Shown here: piece after piece, positions 17,647-26,008 of the stretch
Layout: every line of letters begins with the position of its first letter
Numbering within the stretch: the stretch's first letter is position 1
Origin: Acidimicrobiales bacterium
Lineage (GTDB): Bacteria; Actinomycetota; Acidimicrobiia; Acidimicrobiales; SZUA-35
Reading direction: 5' to 3'
Assembly (NCBI GenBank): GCA_020630065.1
Contig: JAHDCC010000005.1
Location: 107,934 to 171,933 of the forward strand
DNA: 64,000 nt
Notes under the pieces: generated by a model
What the model was told of the DNA's origin: nothing
The model's input: the letters and a program-made list of their open reading frames with translations, nothing else
Databases searched by the model: none
Made by a program: the position numbers and the translations under genes

Positions 17647-19107
17647 ATGATGGATACAGAGCAAGCAACGTTGAAGACCCAAACAGAATCGGAAGTACAA
17701 GACCTGTATGACGCGGTAGTCATTGGAGCAGGTTCAGGAGGTTTGACCGTAGCGGTTGGGCTTTCTACGCTTGGCAAGTCGGTTGCCTTAATCGAAGCCA
17801 ACGACATCGGGGGCGATTGCACCAACGTTGGTTGCATCCCGTCAAAGTCTCTTTTGCATCATTCGGCGAAACATCTCGAAACCGGTTCGTCAAGCAGAGA
17901 AGTGCTCTCAACTGTTCGAGATAAGCGCAACCAGCTCAGAGACACTGAACAACACGAATTCGGTGAGATGGATGGGATTGACCTTATCTTTGGGCGGGCT
18001 AAGCTCAGCTCTGCAACCACAGTTGAGATTACTGCGAACAACGATTCACAGCTAACCAAAACCATTTCGGCCAGCAACATCATCATCGCTACTGGCGCTC
18101 GGCCGAGACCGATTCCAATCGATGGTTTACCGGCTGAACGTTATGTCACCAACGAAACGTTCTTTGAACAAACCGAGCTACCAAAGAACCTGGCCATTTT
18201 GGGTGGCGGCCCCATCGGACTTGAGATGGCGGTCGCGTCTCGAGCCCTTGGCACATCGGTCACTGTCTTGGAAGCCGCTTCGGACCTACTTCCGATGTTG
18301 CCTGATAAGGCCGGGGTCGCTGTTCGAAACTCGCTAGAAGCCCAAGGCATCACCATTCGTACTGGAGTGACCGCTAAACGTTACGACGACGCTAGTCGGA
18401 CTCTCTATGTTGGGCCCATTGATGGTCAAGAATCCGGTTCTGTCCAAGACGTTGACGCTGTGCTAGTAGCAGTCGGCCGTATACCCAACTCTGCTGGGTT
18501 AGGTCTCGAAACTGCTGGGGTAGAAACCGAGCGAGGGTTCATCACAACTGACCGTAAAGGTCGCACTAATGTGTCCAGTGTGTGGGCGATCGGCGATGTG
18601 ACCCCTCGTTCACAAACCACTCATGGGGCTAACGCGTGGGGGCGACGGGTAATTAAGGCGATTGCTTTTCCGTATATGCCGACGAGTTCTGACCCGATTG
18701 TTCCGTCAGCTATCTTTACTCGACCTGAGGTTGCCACGATCGGTGAGCATCCGGAAGAGATAACAGATGACATTAATCGACTCACGCTAGATCTTTCCAC
18801 GATCGACCGTGCGTATACCGACGAGGTAGCCCACGGGGTACTTATTGTCGATGTCCGTAGGTTGTCTGGCAAGGTGTTGGCGGTGACCATTGTTGGGCCT
18901 CGCGCTGGGGAACTAATTGGGGTTGCCTCACTAGCAATGACCAACGATATTCCGCTCCATAAGTGGTATCCCGTCGTGTGGGCGTACCCGACCTATAGTG
19001 GCGCCTTCGGCAAGATTGTAGACATGCACATGTCAGAAACGCTTACGAACCTGAAACGGGAATCACGACGCTGGGTAGGTGGCGTGACTCGTCGTTGGCG
19101 GTCATAG
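17647..19107 (+). CDS. FAD-dependent pyridine nucleotide-disulfide oxidoreductase (MerA/Lpd-like)
   Basis: 486 residues. The FAD-binding motif VVIGAGSGGLTVA is followed by the redox-active disulfide in GGDCTNVGCIPSK. A second dinucleotide motif (ILGGGPIGLEMA) binds NAD(P)H, and VWAIGDVT closes the FAD site. The C-terminal dimerisation domain ends in AYPTYSGAFGK, where dihydrolipoamide dehydrogenases have HPTxSE. The His-Glu base pair is therefore missing and the enzyme is unlikely to be a standard lipoamide dehydrogenase. A MerA-like or other disulfide/quinone reductase fits better. No N-terminal metal-binding domain is present. Confidence 0.82.
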   Translation: MMDTEQATLKTQTESEVQDLYDAVVIGAGSGGLTVAVGLSTLGKSVALIEANDIGGDCTNVGCIPSKSLLHHSAKHLETGSSSREVLSTVRDKRNQLRDTEQHEFGEMDGIDLIFGRAKLSSATTVEITANNDSQLTKTISASNIIIATGARPRPIPIDGLPAERYVTNETFFEQTELPKNLAILGGGPIGLEMAVASRALGTSVTVLEAASDLLPMLPDKAGVAVRNSLEAQGITIRTGVTAKRYDDASRTLYVGPIDGQESGSVQDVDAVLVAVGRIPNSAGLGLETAGVETERGFITTDRKGRTNVSSVWAIGDVTPRSQTTHGANAWGRRVIKAIAFPYMPTSSDPIVPSAIFTRPEVATIGEHPEEITDDINRLTLDLSTIDRAYTDEVAHGVLIVDVRRLSGKVLAVTIVGPRAGELIGVASLAMTNDIPLHKWYPVVWAYPTYSGAFGKIVDMHMSETLTNLKRESRRWVGGVTRRWRS

Positions 19108-19136
19108 TTAGAAACCGCCGTCCCAACGACAACAGA

Positions 19137-20288
19137 CTAGGCCTCTACTGAGATAAGTTCATGTGGGCTGTTGTTACATCGTTGGGGTCCGTCGGCGTTA
19201 ACAACGACGATGTCTTCTAGGCGCATACCCCATTTGCCGTCGATATAGATGCCCGGTTCGACACTGAAGGTGTGACCGGGCTCGATCGTTACCGAGGTTT
19301 GGCCGGTGACATATGGTTCTTCGTGTACTTGCACGCCGATTCCGTGGCCGGTTCGGTGAACGAAGTAGTCGCCATATCCTGCTTCGGTTAACACTCCCCG
19401 ACTGGCGTGATCGACTTCGGCCAACGGTGATCCTGGCTGTGCCGCTGAAACCCCTGCAGCTTGGGCACGGTGTAGCGCCTCGTACGCTTCGGCGATTTCG
19501 TCCGGGATCGGTCCGGTAAAGACGCATCTTGTTGTGTCGCTGCAGTACCCCATGTATTTGCCCCCGAAGTCACATAGCACCATTTCGTTGGCTTGGATTA
19601 TTCGATCACCTGGGTGATGGTGGGGGCTCGCTGAGTTTGGGCCGGAAGCAACGATGACGAACTCAACTCGTTCGTGTCCGGCGGCGAGAAGCCGTGACGC
19701 AATGTCTTCGGCCACCTGTGCTTCGGATCGACCGACGAGAGGTATTTCACCTTGTTGTAGCTGTGTGGCTACGACGTCGGCGAGTGAGCCGACCTTGACC
19801 ATGAGGTTGCGCTCTTCGACAGATTTGATCGACCTGAGCCCTCCAAATGCCTCGCTGATGGTTGTTATCGAAGACGTTGGATCTTTTTGGGTCAGTAACG
19901 CCTGCAAGCCTAATACGTGAATGGACCACATGTCGTTGCTGACGGCTACTCGACGAGATTTATCTAACCGAGCGGCGACTAGTTCGACCGGGTTGACACT
20001 GTCATCCCATCCTTCGAGGTCGAAGATTTCGGGGTTGTCGGCGACTCGGGCTCGTTCCAGTTCCGGCACGTAAAGTGTAGGTTTTGGAGGCTCTGGGTTG
20101 TCCGCATCGGGGGCAAGAGCAACTAAAGCGGTGATTCGCTCTAACGGCATCGCCTTATATCCGGTTAGGTACTCCATGTCTGAGCCCCCAGTAATTACTA
20201 AACCGTCGATGTTTTCTACCGCTAGCCTTGCGTTTAGCTGATTCCAACGGCGGCGTAACAGCTGGGTTGTGTCGTGTGAAGTATCCAT
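19137..20288 (-). CDS. M24 family Xaa-Pro aminopeptidase
   Basis: 383 residues with a creatinase-like N-terminal domain and a C-terminal pita-bread metallopeptidase domain. The dinuclear metal ligands are visible: two Asp in CDFGGKYMGYCSDTTR, His in TGHGIGVQVHEEPY, Glu in FSVEPGIYI and a final Glu in MRLEDIVVV. It removes N-terminal residues ahead of proline, or cleaves Xaa-Pro dipeptides. It diverges from ilvA, with start codons 48 bp apart. Confidence 0.92.
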   Translation of the reverse strand: MDTSHDTTQLLRRRWNQLNARLAVENIDGLVITGGSDMEYLTGYKAMPLERITALVALAPDADNPEPPKPTLYVPELERARVADNPEIFDLEGWDDSVNPVELVAARLDKSRRVAVSNDMWSIHVLGLQALLTQKDPTSSITTISEAFGGLRSIKSVEERNLMVKVGSLADVVATQLQQGEIPLVGRSEAQVAEDIASRLLAAGHERVEFVIVASGPNSASPHHHPGDRIIQANEMVLCDFGGKYMGYCSDTTRCVFTGPIPDEIAEAYEALHRAQAAGVSAAQPGSPLAEVDHASRGVLTEAGYGDYFVHRTGHGIGVQVHEEPYVTGQTSVTIEPGHTFSVEPGIYIDGKWGMRLEDIVVVNADGPQRCNNSPHELISVEA

Positions 20289-20336
20289 TGTGTTCTAGGT
20301 TAGTCCTAGCACAATTTAAAAGAGGAACCTTTCAAG

Positions 20337-21842
20337 ATGGACTACGTTGACAAGATTGAGAACGCCCAGGTGTACGACGATGCGAAGATCACTCCGCTCG
20401 TCGAAGCTCATAAGTTATCGTCCCAGCTTAGAAATACGGTCTTATTAAAACGAGAAGACCTTCAACCCACATACACCTTTAAGGTGCGTGGGGCGGCCAA
20501 CAAAATCGCTTCGTTGTCTAAGGATCAGCTAGCGGCTGGTGTGGTGTGTAGTTCTGCTGGAAACCACGCTCAAGGGGTTGCGCTTGCGGCGTCACGTAAG
20601 GGCGTCCGGGCAGAGATTGTTATGCCTGCTGCTACTCCGGCCATAAAGGTAGAAGCGGTTCAGGCGTTGGGTGGTAACGTCACGCTGCATGGCGATGACT
20701 ACGATGCGGCGCAGTCCCGGGCGTATGAACTTGCCGAGGAGGAAGGCCTTCAACTAATCCACCCGTTCGACGACCCTGAGGTTATTGCCGGGCAAGGCAC
20801 AATCGGTAAGGAGCTGCTCGATCAGCACGGTGCGTTTGACGCGGTTTTTGTGGCTGTGGGCGGTGGGGGTTTGGCGGCTGGTGTGGCCGCTTATATAAAG
20901 GCTAAACGGCCAGAGGTTAGTGTGATCGGGGTCGAACCGTTTGATAATGCGTCTATGCACGCGGCGTTTGCTGCAGGTGCGCCGGTGGAGCTCGACCGGG
21001 TTGGGATCTTTGCCGAGAGTGTCGCCACTCGCAGGGTGGGAACTGAGACGTTTCGGCTGTGTAGCGAACTTTTGGACGAGGTTATTACCGTTTCGACTGA
21101 TCAAATTTGTGCCGCTATCAAAGATGTTTTTGAGGCTACTCGTGGCCTTGTCGAACCTGCTGGGGCGTTGGCGCTTGCGGGTCTAAAGCAGCATGTTTCT
21201 GACCTTGGGTGGGAAGGTAAGACTCTGGTTGCCATTAACTGTGGCGCCAACATGAACTTCGAACGACTTCGCTATATCAGTGAACGAGCGGCGATCGGTG
21301 AACGCACCGAAGCGTTACTTGCAGTTGAGATACCTGAGCGGAAGGGCAGTTTCTTAGCGTTTTGTACCGCTATCGGGAATCGCCACGTCACAGAGTTCAA
21401 CTATCGTTTCCAGTCAAACGCTTCGGCTCATATTTTTGTTGGCCTGGAGCTAACAAAAGGCCATGCAGAGCTTCCTGAACTCATTTCTCAGCTGGAACGG
21501 CTCAAGTATGATGTCACGGATCTCACCGACAATGAGTTAGCTAAAACCCATGTTCGACATTTAGTTGGTGGAGCTAGGCAACCTGAGGGTGAGAAACTCT
21601 TCCGGTTTGAGTTTCCTGAACGCCGAGGGGCGCTTCTACAGTTCTTAAAAGCTATCGGGCAGGATTGGAACATTTCGTTGTTTCACTACCGAAACTATGG
21701 GTCCGACTATGGTCGAGTCCTTGTTGGTATCGGAGTTGGCGAACGTGAAGAGGCGGTACTTATCAAGCACTTCGATGAGCTTGGCTACCCGTATTGGGAC
21801 GAGACCGACAACGCGGCGTATCGGCTCTTTCTGCGGTCGTAG
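20337..21842 (+). CDS. ilvA: Threonine ammonia-lyase, biosynthetic
   Basis: 501 residues. The N-terminal type-II PLP domain has the Schiff-base Lys in YTFKVRGAANK, SSAGNHAQGVA and the glycine-rich phosphate loop GGGGLAAG. Two ACT-like regulatory segments follow (from about residue 330): one around ERKGSFLAFC and one around ERRGALLQFLKAIG. They identify the long, isoleucine-sensitive biosynthetic form rather than the short catabolic one. It makes 2-oxobutanoate for isoleucine. AGAGGA precedes the ATG. The expected Asn/Ser of the lysine motif (SFKLRGA) is replaced by Thr-Phe-Lys-Val, a mild variation. Confidence 0.95.
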   Translation: MDYVDKIENAQVYDDAKITPLVEAHKLSSQLRNTVLLKREDLQPTYTFKVRGAANKIASLSKDQLAAGVVCSSAGNHAQGVALAASRKGVRAEIVMPAATPAIKVEAVQALGGNVTLHGDDYDAAQSRAYELAEEEGLQLIHPFDDPEVIAGQGTIGKELLDQHGAFDAVFVAVGGGGLAAGVAAYIKAKRPEVSVIGVEPFDNASMHAAFAAGAPVELDRVGIFAESVATRRVGTETFRLCSELLDEVITVSTDQICAAIKDVFEATRGLVEPAGALALAGLKQHVSDLGWEGKTLVAINCGANMNFERLRYISERAAIGERTEALLAVEIPERKGSFLAFCTAIGNRHVTEFNYRFQSNASAHIFVGLELTKGHAELPELISQLERLKYDVTDLTDNELAKTHVRHLVGGARQPEGEKLFRFEFPERRGALLQFLKAIGQDWNISLFHYRNYGSDYGRVLVGIGVGEREEAVLIKHFDELGYPYWDETDNAAYRLFLRS

Positions 21843-21875
21843 TTAGGCCCGACCGTTCGTTGAAGTGTTGTTGGT

Positions 21876-22289
21876 TTAGTGGGCTGAGACTTGATCTCGA
21901 CCGGTTCGGAAGTACCAGGCGACGGTGAACGCTAGGACTGCCATCGCTATTCCGAGTGGTATGAGGTTTAAGATCCCGTCGCCGAAGAAACTGAAACCTA
22001 CTGAGACGAGTGAGATAACGCCAGCGTGCATGGCTCCAGAAACTCGGTGCTTTGGAATCAGCATCATGAGGGCTGATCCGATTTGGTAGATGCCGGCTGG
22101 AATGAAAAGCCAACTCGGTACGCCGAGATAGATTTCGGTCATCGAGGTTCGAACTGCGGGCGAAATGGTTTGCGCGATTCCGAGAAGGAGCAAAACAATG
22201 GCAAGTGCTGCGACTGTGCCCGTAATTATCGAACGCGACACCGAGGTATGCCGATTGGGGTTATGAAGGATGGGACTGCTAGTAGTCAT
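21876..22289 (-). CDS. DoxX-like small membrane protein
   Basis: About 137 residues from ATG 22289, with four hydrophobic helices. The segment PSWLFIPAGIYQIGSALMMLIPKHR is spaced like the second and third helices of DoxX-family proteins, whose roles range from thiosulfate:quinone oxidoreductase subunits to uncharacterised redox membrane proteins. It is convergent with ilvA. The assignment to DoxX is moderate. Confidence 0.65.
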   Translation of the reverse strand: MTTSSPILHNPNRHTSVSRSIITGTVAALAIVLLLLGIAQTISPAVRTSMTEIYLGVPSWLFIPAGIYQIGSALMMLIPKHRVSGAMHAGVISLVSVGFSFFGDGILNLIPLGIAMAVLAFTVAWYFRTGRDQVSAH

Positions 22290-22470
22290 GCCTGCTACTT
22301 TCAAAAGGACGTTCCAATACCGGCGGGTATTTGAACACTCGCAGGGCAAACTCAGTTCAAGCCCTGTTCGTACATTAATATTCGCCTATATCTCGCCGTC
22401 AAGAAAGACCCAAAGAGAAGAGGTAATGAAATCGTCTTGGGTCTGTCTCTAAAGACATTTCGTGACGAAG

Positions 22471-22509
22471 GGATGTCATCATTACCGCAGGTCAGGAATG
22501 ATGACATCC
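22471..22509 (-). terminator. Hairpin downstream of the DUF6157 gene
   Basis: GGATGTCATCATT and its exact complement form a 13-bp stem with a 13-nt loop, starting 7 bp past the stop codon of the minus-strand DUF6157 gene. No T-run follows, so it may work as an mRNA 3' end stabiliser or as a Rho-assisted terminator. A second small inverted repeat (AGACCCAA/TTGGGTCT, 22406-22444) lies just beyond it. The remaining spacer up to 22290 has no gene I can support. Confidence 0.6.
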
Positions 22510-22516
22510 TCGTGAC

Positions 22517-22936
22517 TTACTTGGCCCTTTTACTTCTCATAGCTTTGAGTTGCTGCAGATCTTTATCCTCCAAATACCGTCGATATTCGTCGGACTCTAC
22601 AGCACAAAGCGATGTTTTACCGTTGTTGTCAAAAGCTATCCCCCACCCGTAGGTCTTTGCCAGTGGCGATGTTCTGAGACAAGGTTGTGGCTTTTCGAAG
22701 AACTGGAATCGTTGCAACTCCAGCTCTCCATCGGTCGGTTCGTCATGTTGACGATTTCGCCATATGGCGAAAAGAACATCCTCTTGTGTGTATCTATTTG
22801 GATGTTGATGCATCATTTCGAACTGGACTTCAGCGGCCGTTTTTGACGTCCCTCTAGGTTTTGGGACTCTTGCTTCTGTGGCTTTGCTGTCATCGGCGAC
22901 GGCTATAAACGTGGAGTAGTAGTTGGAATCTTTCAT
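22517..22936 (-). CDS. DUF6157 family protein
   Basis: 139 residues. It begins MKDSNYYSTFIAVADD and continues with a KTAAEVQFEMM segment, YTQEDVLFAIW and a C-terminal YGWGIAFDNNGKTSLCAVES, which match the DUF6157 pattern. No catalytic motif is evident and no function is known. The last 30 residues are highly charged (DEYRRYLEDKDLQQLK). It is a single gene flanked by the hairpin at 22471-22509 and the TIGR03086 gene upstream. Confidence 0.75.
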   Translation of the reverse strand: MKDSNYYSTFIAVADDSKATEARVPKPRGTSKTAAEVQFEMMHQHPNRYTQEDVLFAIWRNRQHDEPTDGELELQRFQFFEKPQPCLRTSPLAKTYGWGIAFDNNGKTSLCAVESDEYRRYLEDKDLQQLKAMRSKRAK

Positions 22937-22990
22937 GGTCTGACCCCCATTGACGTATTCGTTAGCAACAATTCTAGTTGTCAGCCTCGA

Positions 22991-23575
22991 TCACCCTTTG
23001 ACCCATTCCGGGTCTCGACCCAGCCATGCCGCTATTTTCTCCGGCGTTGGGGCATCTGGTGTAGTTTCTTGTGGTGGGTCGAATGGCATGTCTTCGCTTT
23101 GCCTGCCTTCGGCGGGAACCATCCGTGCAGCCATGAGCGCGCCCTCCAGGTCGATGTGGTCGGTCTTTAATTCGCGGCCAGTTGCCTTTGATAGATCCCA
23201 GGCGTGGGCGGCGAGCTCACCTGTGTAGGTGAAAAGCGCGGCGAAACCCTCGATGCTTCCCCATGGGACTTCGAACGTTGCCGACAGTTTTGTGTCGTCG
23301 GCCCAGGCTTCCATAGCTTTGCCCGAAAGGCTGTTCCATTGTTTCGACCAGTCTTGGGGTAGCTGTTCTTGCTGCTCTGTGGAGAAGTGGAGGCCGTTGC
23401 CGATCGCTATGACCCGTTTCAGCACAAATACGATGTGGTCTTGGAGGGCCGAGACATCGAATTCTGGGCAGGGGGTCTCGTTCTTTAAGTCGTTTGGTTC
23501 TGTTGTAGCGAGTAGGTCTGCGATCACATCTAGGAGTTGTTGCAGGCTTGGCCGTGGATCAGCGATGGTGGTCAT
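22991..23575 (-). CDS. TIGR03086 family (DinB/maleylpyruvate isomerase-like) protein
   Basis: 194 residues of the actinobacterial mycothiol/DinB-like metal-binding helical bundle. TPCPEFDVSALQDH with its His and the later YTGELAAHAWDLSKATG with another His are the expected metal-site segments. Relatives include mycothiol-dependent maleylpyruvate isomerase, so a thiol-transferase role is possible but unproven. It diverges from a WYL regulator gene across 107 bp, a common pairing that suggests it is that regulator's target. Confidence 0.8.
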   Translation of the reverse strand: MTTIADPRPSLQQLLDVIADLLATTEPNDLKNETPCPEFDVSALQDHIVFVLKRVIAIGNGLHFSTEQQEQLPQDWSKQWNSLSGKAMEAWADDTKLSATFEVPWGSIEGFAALFTYTGELAAHAWDLSKATGRELKTDHIDLEGALMAARMVPAEGRQSEDMPFDPPQETTPDAPTPEKIAAWLGRDPEWVKG

Positions 23576-23595
23576 TGAACTTCTTTCGTTTATTG

Positions 23596-23609
23596 GTGTA
23601 CTTGGACAC
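23596..23609. promoter_or_regulatory. Dyad element between TIGR03086 and WYL regulator genes
   Basis: GTGTACTTGGACAC is a 4-bp-armed dyad (GTGT/ACAC) only 21 bp upstream of the minus-strand start codon at 23575. The heptamer GGCCACC also occurs twice in the same spacer, the second time immediately before the regulator ATG at 23683. YafY-type regulators often bind GTGT-N-ACAC sites. Weak evidence. Confidence 0.35.
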
Positions 23610-23682
23610 TAGTTCCGTAAAGTGGCCACCTTTTGACCGGTTTAAAAGATATTCTTAGCTTCATGACAAATAGGCCACCGCA

Positions 23683-24657
23683 ATGAGAGCAGATCGGCTG
23701 CTGTCCCTTTTGATGCTTCTGCAAACCAAGGGCAAAGTCACCGCGTCGTTTGTAGCCTCTGAACTCGAAATTTCGGAGCGGACGGCCAGACGCGACTTAG
23801 AGGCGTTGATGATGAGCGGGGTCCCTATCTATTCCCAACCTGGCAGGGGCGGCGGGTGGCAACTAATCGGCGACGCAACCACAGATCTGACCGGCCTGTC
23901 ATCGAACGAAGCGACCGCCATGTTTTTGGCGGTTGGCCCTCTTCTCGGCGATGACCCGTCCTTGCGTTCGGGGCTACTTAAACTGCTGTCGGCGTTACCT
24001 GAGCCCTTCCGAGTCGAAGCCCAAGCGGCTACCGATGCGATCAAGGTCGATGACGCAGGTTGGGGCAGGCTAGGGCCAAGCAAGAAACCTGCTTTCCTCG
24101 ACGAGCTCACCACAGCGGTCGTCGGCGGCAAACAGGTTGACCTGACCTATACCGATCGTGAGGGGAACCAGAGTCAACGTGTGGTGCACCCGCTCGGCCT
24201 TGTGACTAAACGAGGCGTGTGGTACTTGGTTTCCAACACCCCAAAAGGAATACGAACGTTCCGACTTTCACGCGTGTCAGGAATCAAAGAGTTGGACGCG
24301 CCCGTCGAAAGACCTTCCGATTTTGATTTGGAAGCTGAATGGGAACGAATCGTTTCTGAGATGGAAACGCGGCGCATGCCGGTTCGGGTTACCGCCACGA
24401 TCCGACCCGACCTTGTGGGTCCAATGCGTTGGATCTTTGGACGACATGTTCGTAGCCTCGATGACGGTGATGACTCTCGACTGCTCGTCGAAGTACGTAG
24501 TCAGAGTGCACTCACTATGGCGGCCCAGATCGCAGGGTTTGGGAACGGCATCGAACTTGTTGACGCTCCCGACGCGGTGGTTAAACAGCTCCGTCGAATC
24601 ACTACCGAGCTTCACCGCATGTATGGCATCGACCCTGACGAGCCTACGAATACCTAG
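23683..24657 (+). CDS. WYL-domain (YafY/PafC-type) transcriptional regulator
   Basis: 324 residues. The N-terminal HTH (MRADRLLSLLMLLQ, then VASELEISERTARRDLEAL, and GVPIYSQPGRGGGWQL in the wing) is followed by a WYL domain, in which GVWYLVSNTPKGIRTFRLSRVSG holds the WYL-type ligand pocket, and by a WCX-like C-terminal extension. These proteins sense nucleic acids or small ligands. It probably regulates the divergent TIGR03086 gene. Confidence 0.9.
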   Translation: MRADRLLSLLMLLQTKGKVTASFVASELEISERTARRDLEALMMSGVPIYSQPGRGGGWQLIGDATTDLTGLSSNEATAMFLAVGPLLGDDPSLRSGLLKLLSALPEPFRVEAQAATDAIKVDDAGWGRLGPSKKPAFLDELTTAVVGGKQVDLTYTDREGNQSQRVVHPLGLVTKRGVWYLVSNTPKGIRTFRLSRVSGIKELDAPVERPSDFDLEAEWERIVSEMETRRMPVRVTATIRPDLVGPMRWIFGRHVRSLDDGDDSRLLVEVRSQSALTMAAQIAGFGNGIELVDAPDAVVKQLRRITTELHRMYGIDPDEPTNT

Positions 24658-24729
24658 TTCGAAACTTCGTCTTCAAGCCGATATGAGAGATGTACGCCCT
24701 CCAGCACCATAAGTGACTACTATGTGGTC

Positions 24730-25992
24730 ATGCGTCGTTTAGGTATCGACCTTCGGGTTCTTCAGATAGGTCACCAATTCCGTGGGATCGGTGAGCACAC
24801 AAAGCACCTGATTTCCCATTTTCCTGACGCCACGGCTTTCGACAATACCGAGTTTGTGTTCTACACCTACTCAGATCAAAACGATCCAACCCAGTTCGTA
24901 AAAGAAGCGCTTCGCAAGTATCCGTCCTTCGAGGTCGAGACGATTGGCCCCGCTCCCCGACCTTTAGCGAGCACAGTTTTCAACTATGCGTCTCGGATGC
25001 GCTACGACTATGACCATGCTGGTGAAGATCGTCTGGCAGACGCCGACGTTGACTCGATGCTGTTCATCGATTTCCAGTTAGGTGTTCCAGCTGAGGCACC
25101 GTATAAGAAAACTCTGATGATGTACGATCTGATTCCGTACCTTTTCCCAGACGAGTATCATCCGACGTTCCGCAATGGACGGTCTCAGGGGGCTGGCATT
25201 CGGGCGGCTGGAACCGATGCGTACCGAAATTGGCAGTACACCAGGTTGTTGGAACGAGCTACCTCTCATGCCGACAAGATCCTTTCGATATCTCATCACA
25301 CAAAGTCTGATCTTATTAAGGAGTTAGCGATACCTTCGACGAAGGTCGAAACTATTCCTTTGGGTGTTGAGCCAGCCACGCCCTTAAGCCACCGGGATTT
25401 TCTGTTGGAAGGAACGACTGCGACCAACGAAGCGATCTCGTTCTCTCCGTGTTCTGATTGGTTCGTGTTTTATATCGGCGGCTCAGATTTCCGACGGCGG
25501 ATACCTCATTTGTTTGAGTCATACGAAACGATTCGCGCTAGTGGCCGGGAAATGAAGCTCGTGTTAGCTGGCGCCGATTTCGCGTCGATTGATGCTGTCC
25601 CAGAGAAAGCTCTACGCGAAGCGATTTTGAACTCGAAGTACGCTGACGACGTGTACTTCTTCGGGTATGTGAGCGAAGCCGAACGGACGCTGCTTTATCA
25701 GGAAGCGTTGGCGTTTGTGTACCCAACTCTTTACGAGGGTTTTGGTTTACCGATCCTGGAGGCGATGTCGTATGGCTGTCCTGTCATCACCTATGCCAAT
25801 AGTTCTACGACCGAGGTCGGCGGGGACGCTGCACTTTACGCCGACGATGTCGAACACATCACGACGCTGATCGATCAGCTGTTGACCGATGACGATCTTT
25901 CGTCAACGTTGAAAGCTAAAGGGCTCGAACGGGTTCAGAAGTTTACGTGGCCGGAAACCGCTAGCCGAACGTTGGCTGCGTTAGTCGAGTAG
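24730..25992 (+). CDS. Glycosyltransferase family 4 (GT-B)
   Basis: About 420 residues with the GT-B fold of GT4 enzymes: N-terminal GIDLRVLQIGHQFRGIGEH, and in the C-terminal half the donor-site segment LYEGFGLPILEAMSYGCPVI with its E-x7-E pattern. ATG 24730 is taken over GTG 24724; neither has a strong ribosome-binding site. It probably adds a sugar to a cell-surface polysaccharide or glycolipid. It is convergent with a second GT4 gene 16 bp away, but no flippase or polymerase genes are near. Confidence 0.85.
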   Translation: MRRLGIDLRVLQIGHQFRGIGEHTKHLISHFPDATAFDNTEFVFYTYSDQNDPTQFVKEALRKYPSFEVETIGPAPRPLASTVFNYASRMRYDYDHAGEDRLADADVDSMLFIDFQLGVPAEAPYKKTLMMYDLIPYLFPDEYHPTFRNGRSQGAGIRAAGTDAYRNWQYTRLLERATSHADKILSISHHTKSDLIKELAIPSTKVETIPLGVEPATPLSHRDFLLEGTTATNEAISFSPCSDWFVFYIGGSDFRRRIPHLFESYETIRASGREMKLVLAGADFASIDAVPEKALREAILNSKYADDVYFFGYVSEAERTLLYQEALAFVYPTLYEGFGLPILEAMSYGCPVITYANSSTTEVGGDAALYADDVEHITTLIDQLLTDDDLSSTLKAKGLERVQKFTWPETASRTLAALVE

Positions 25993-26008
25993 TCGCTAGC
26001 AGCGAACG

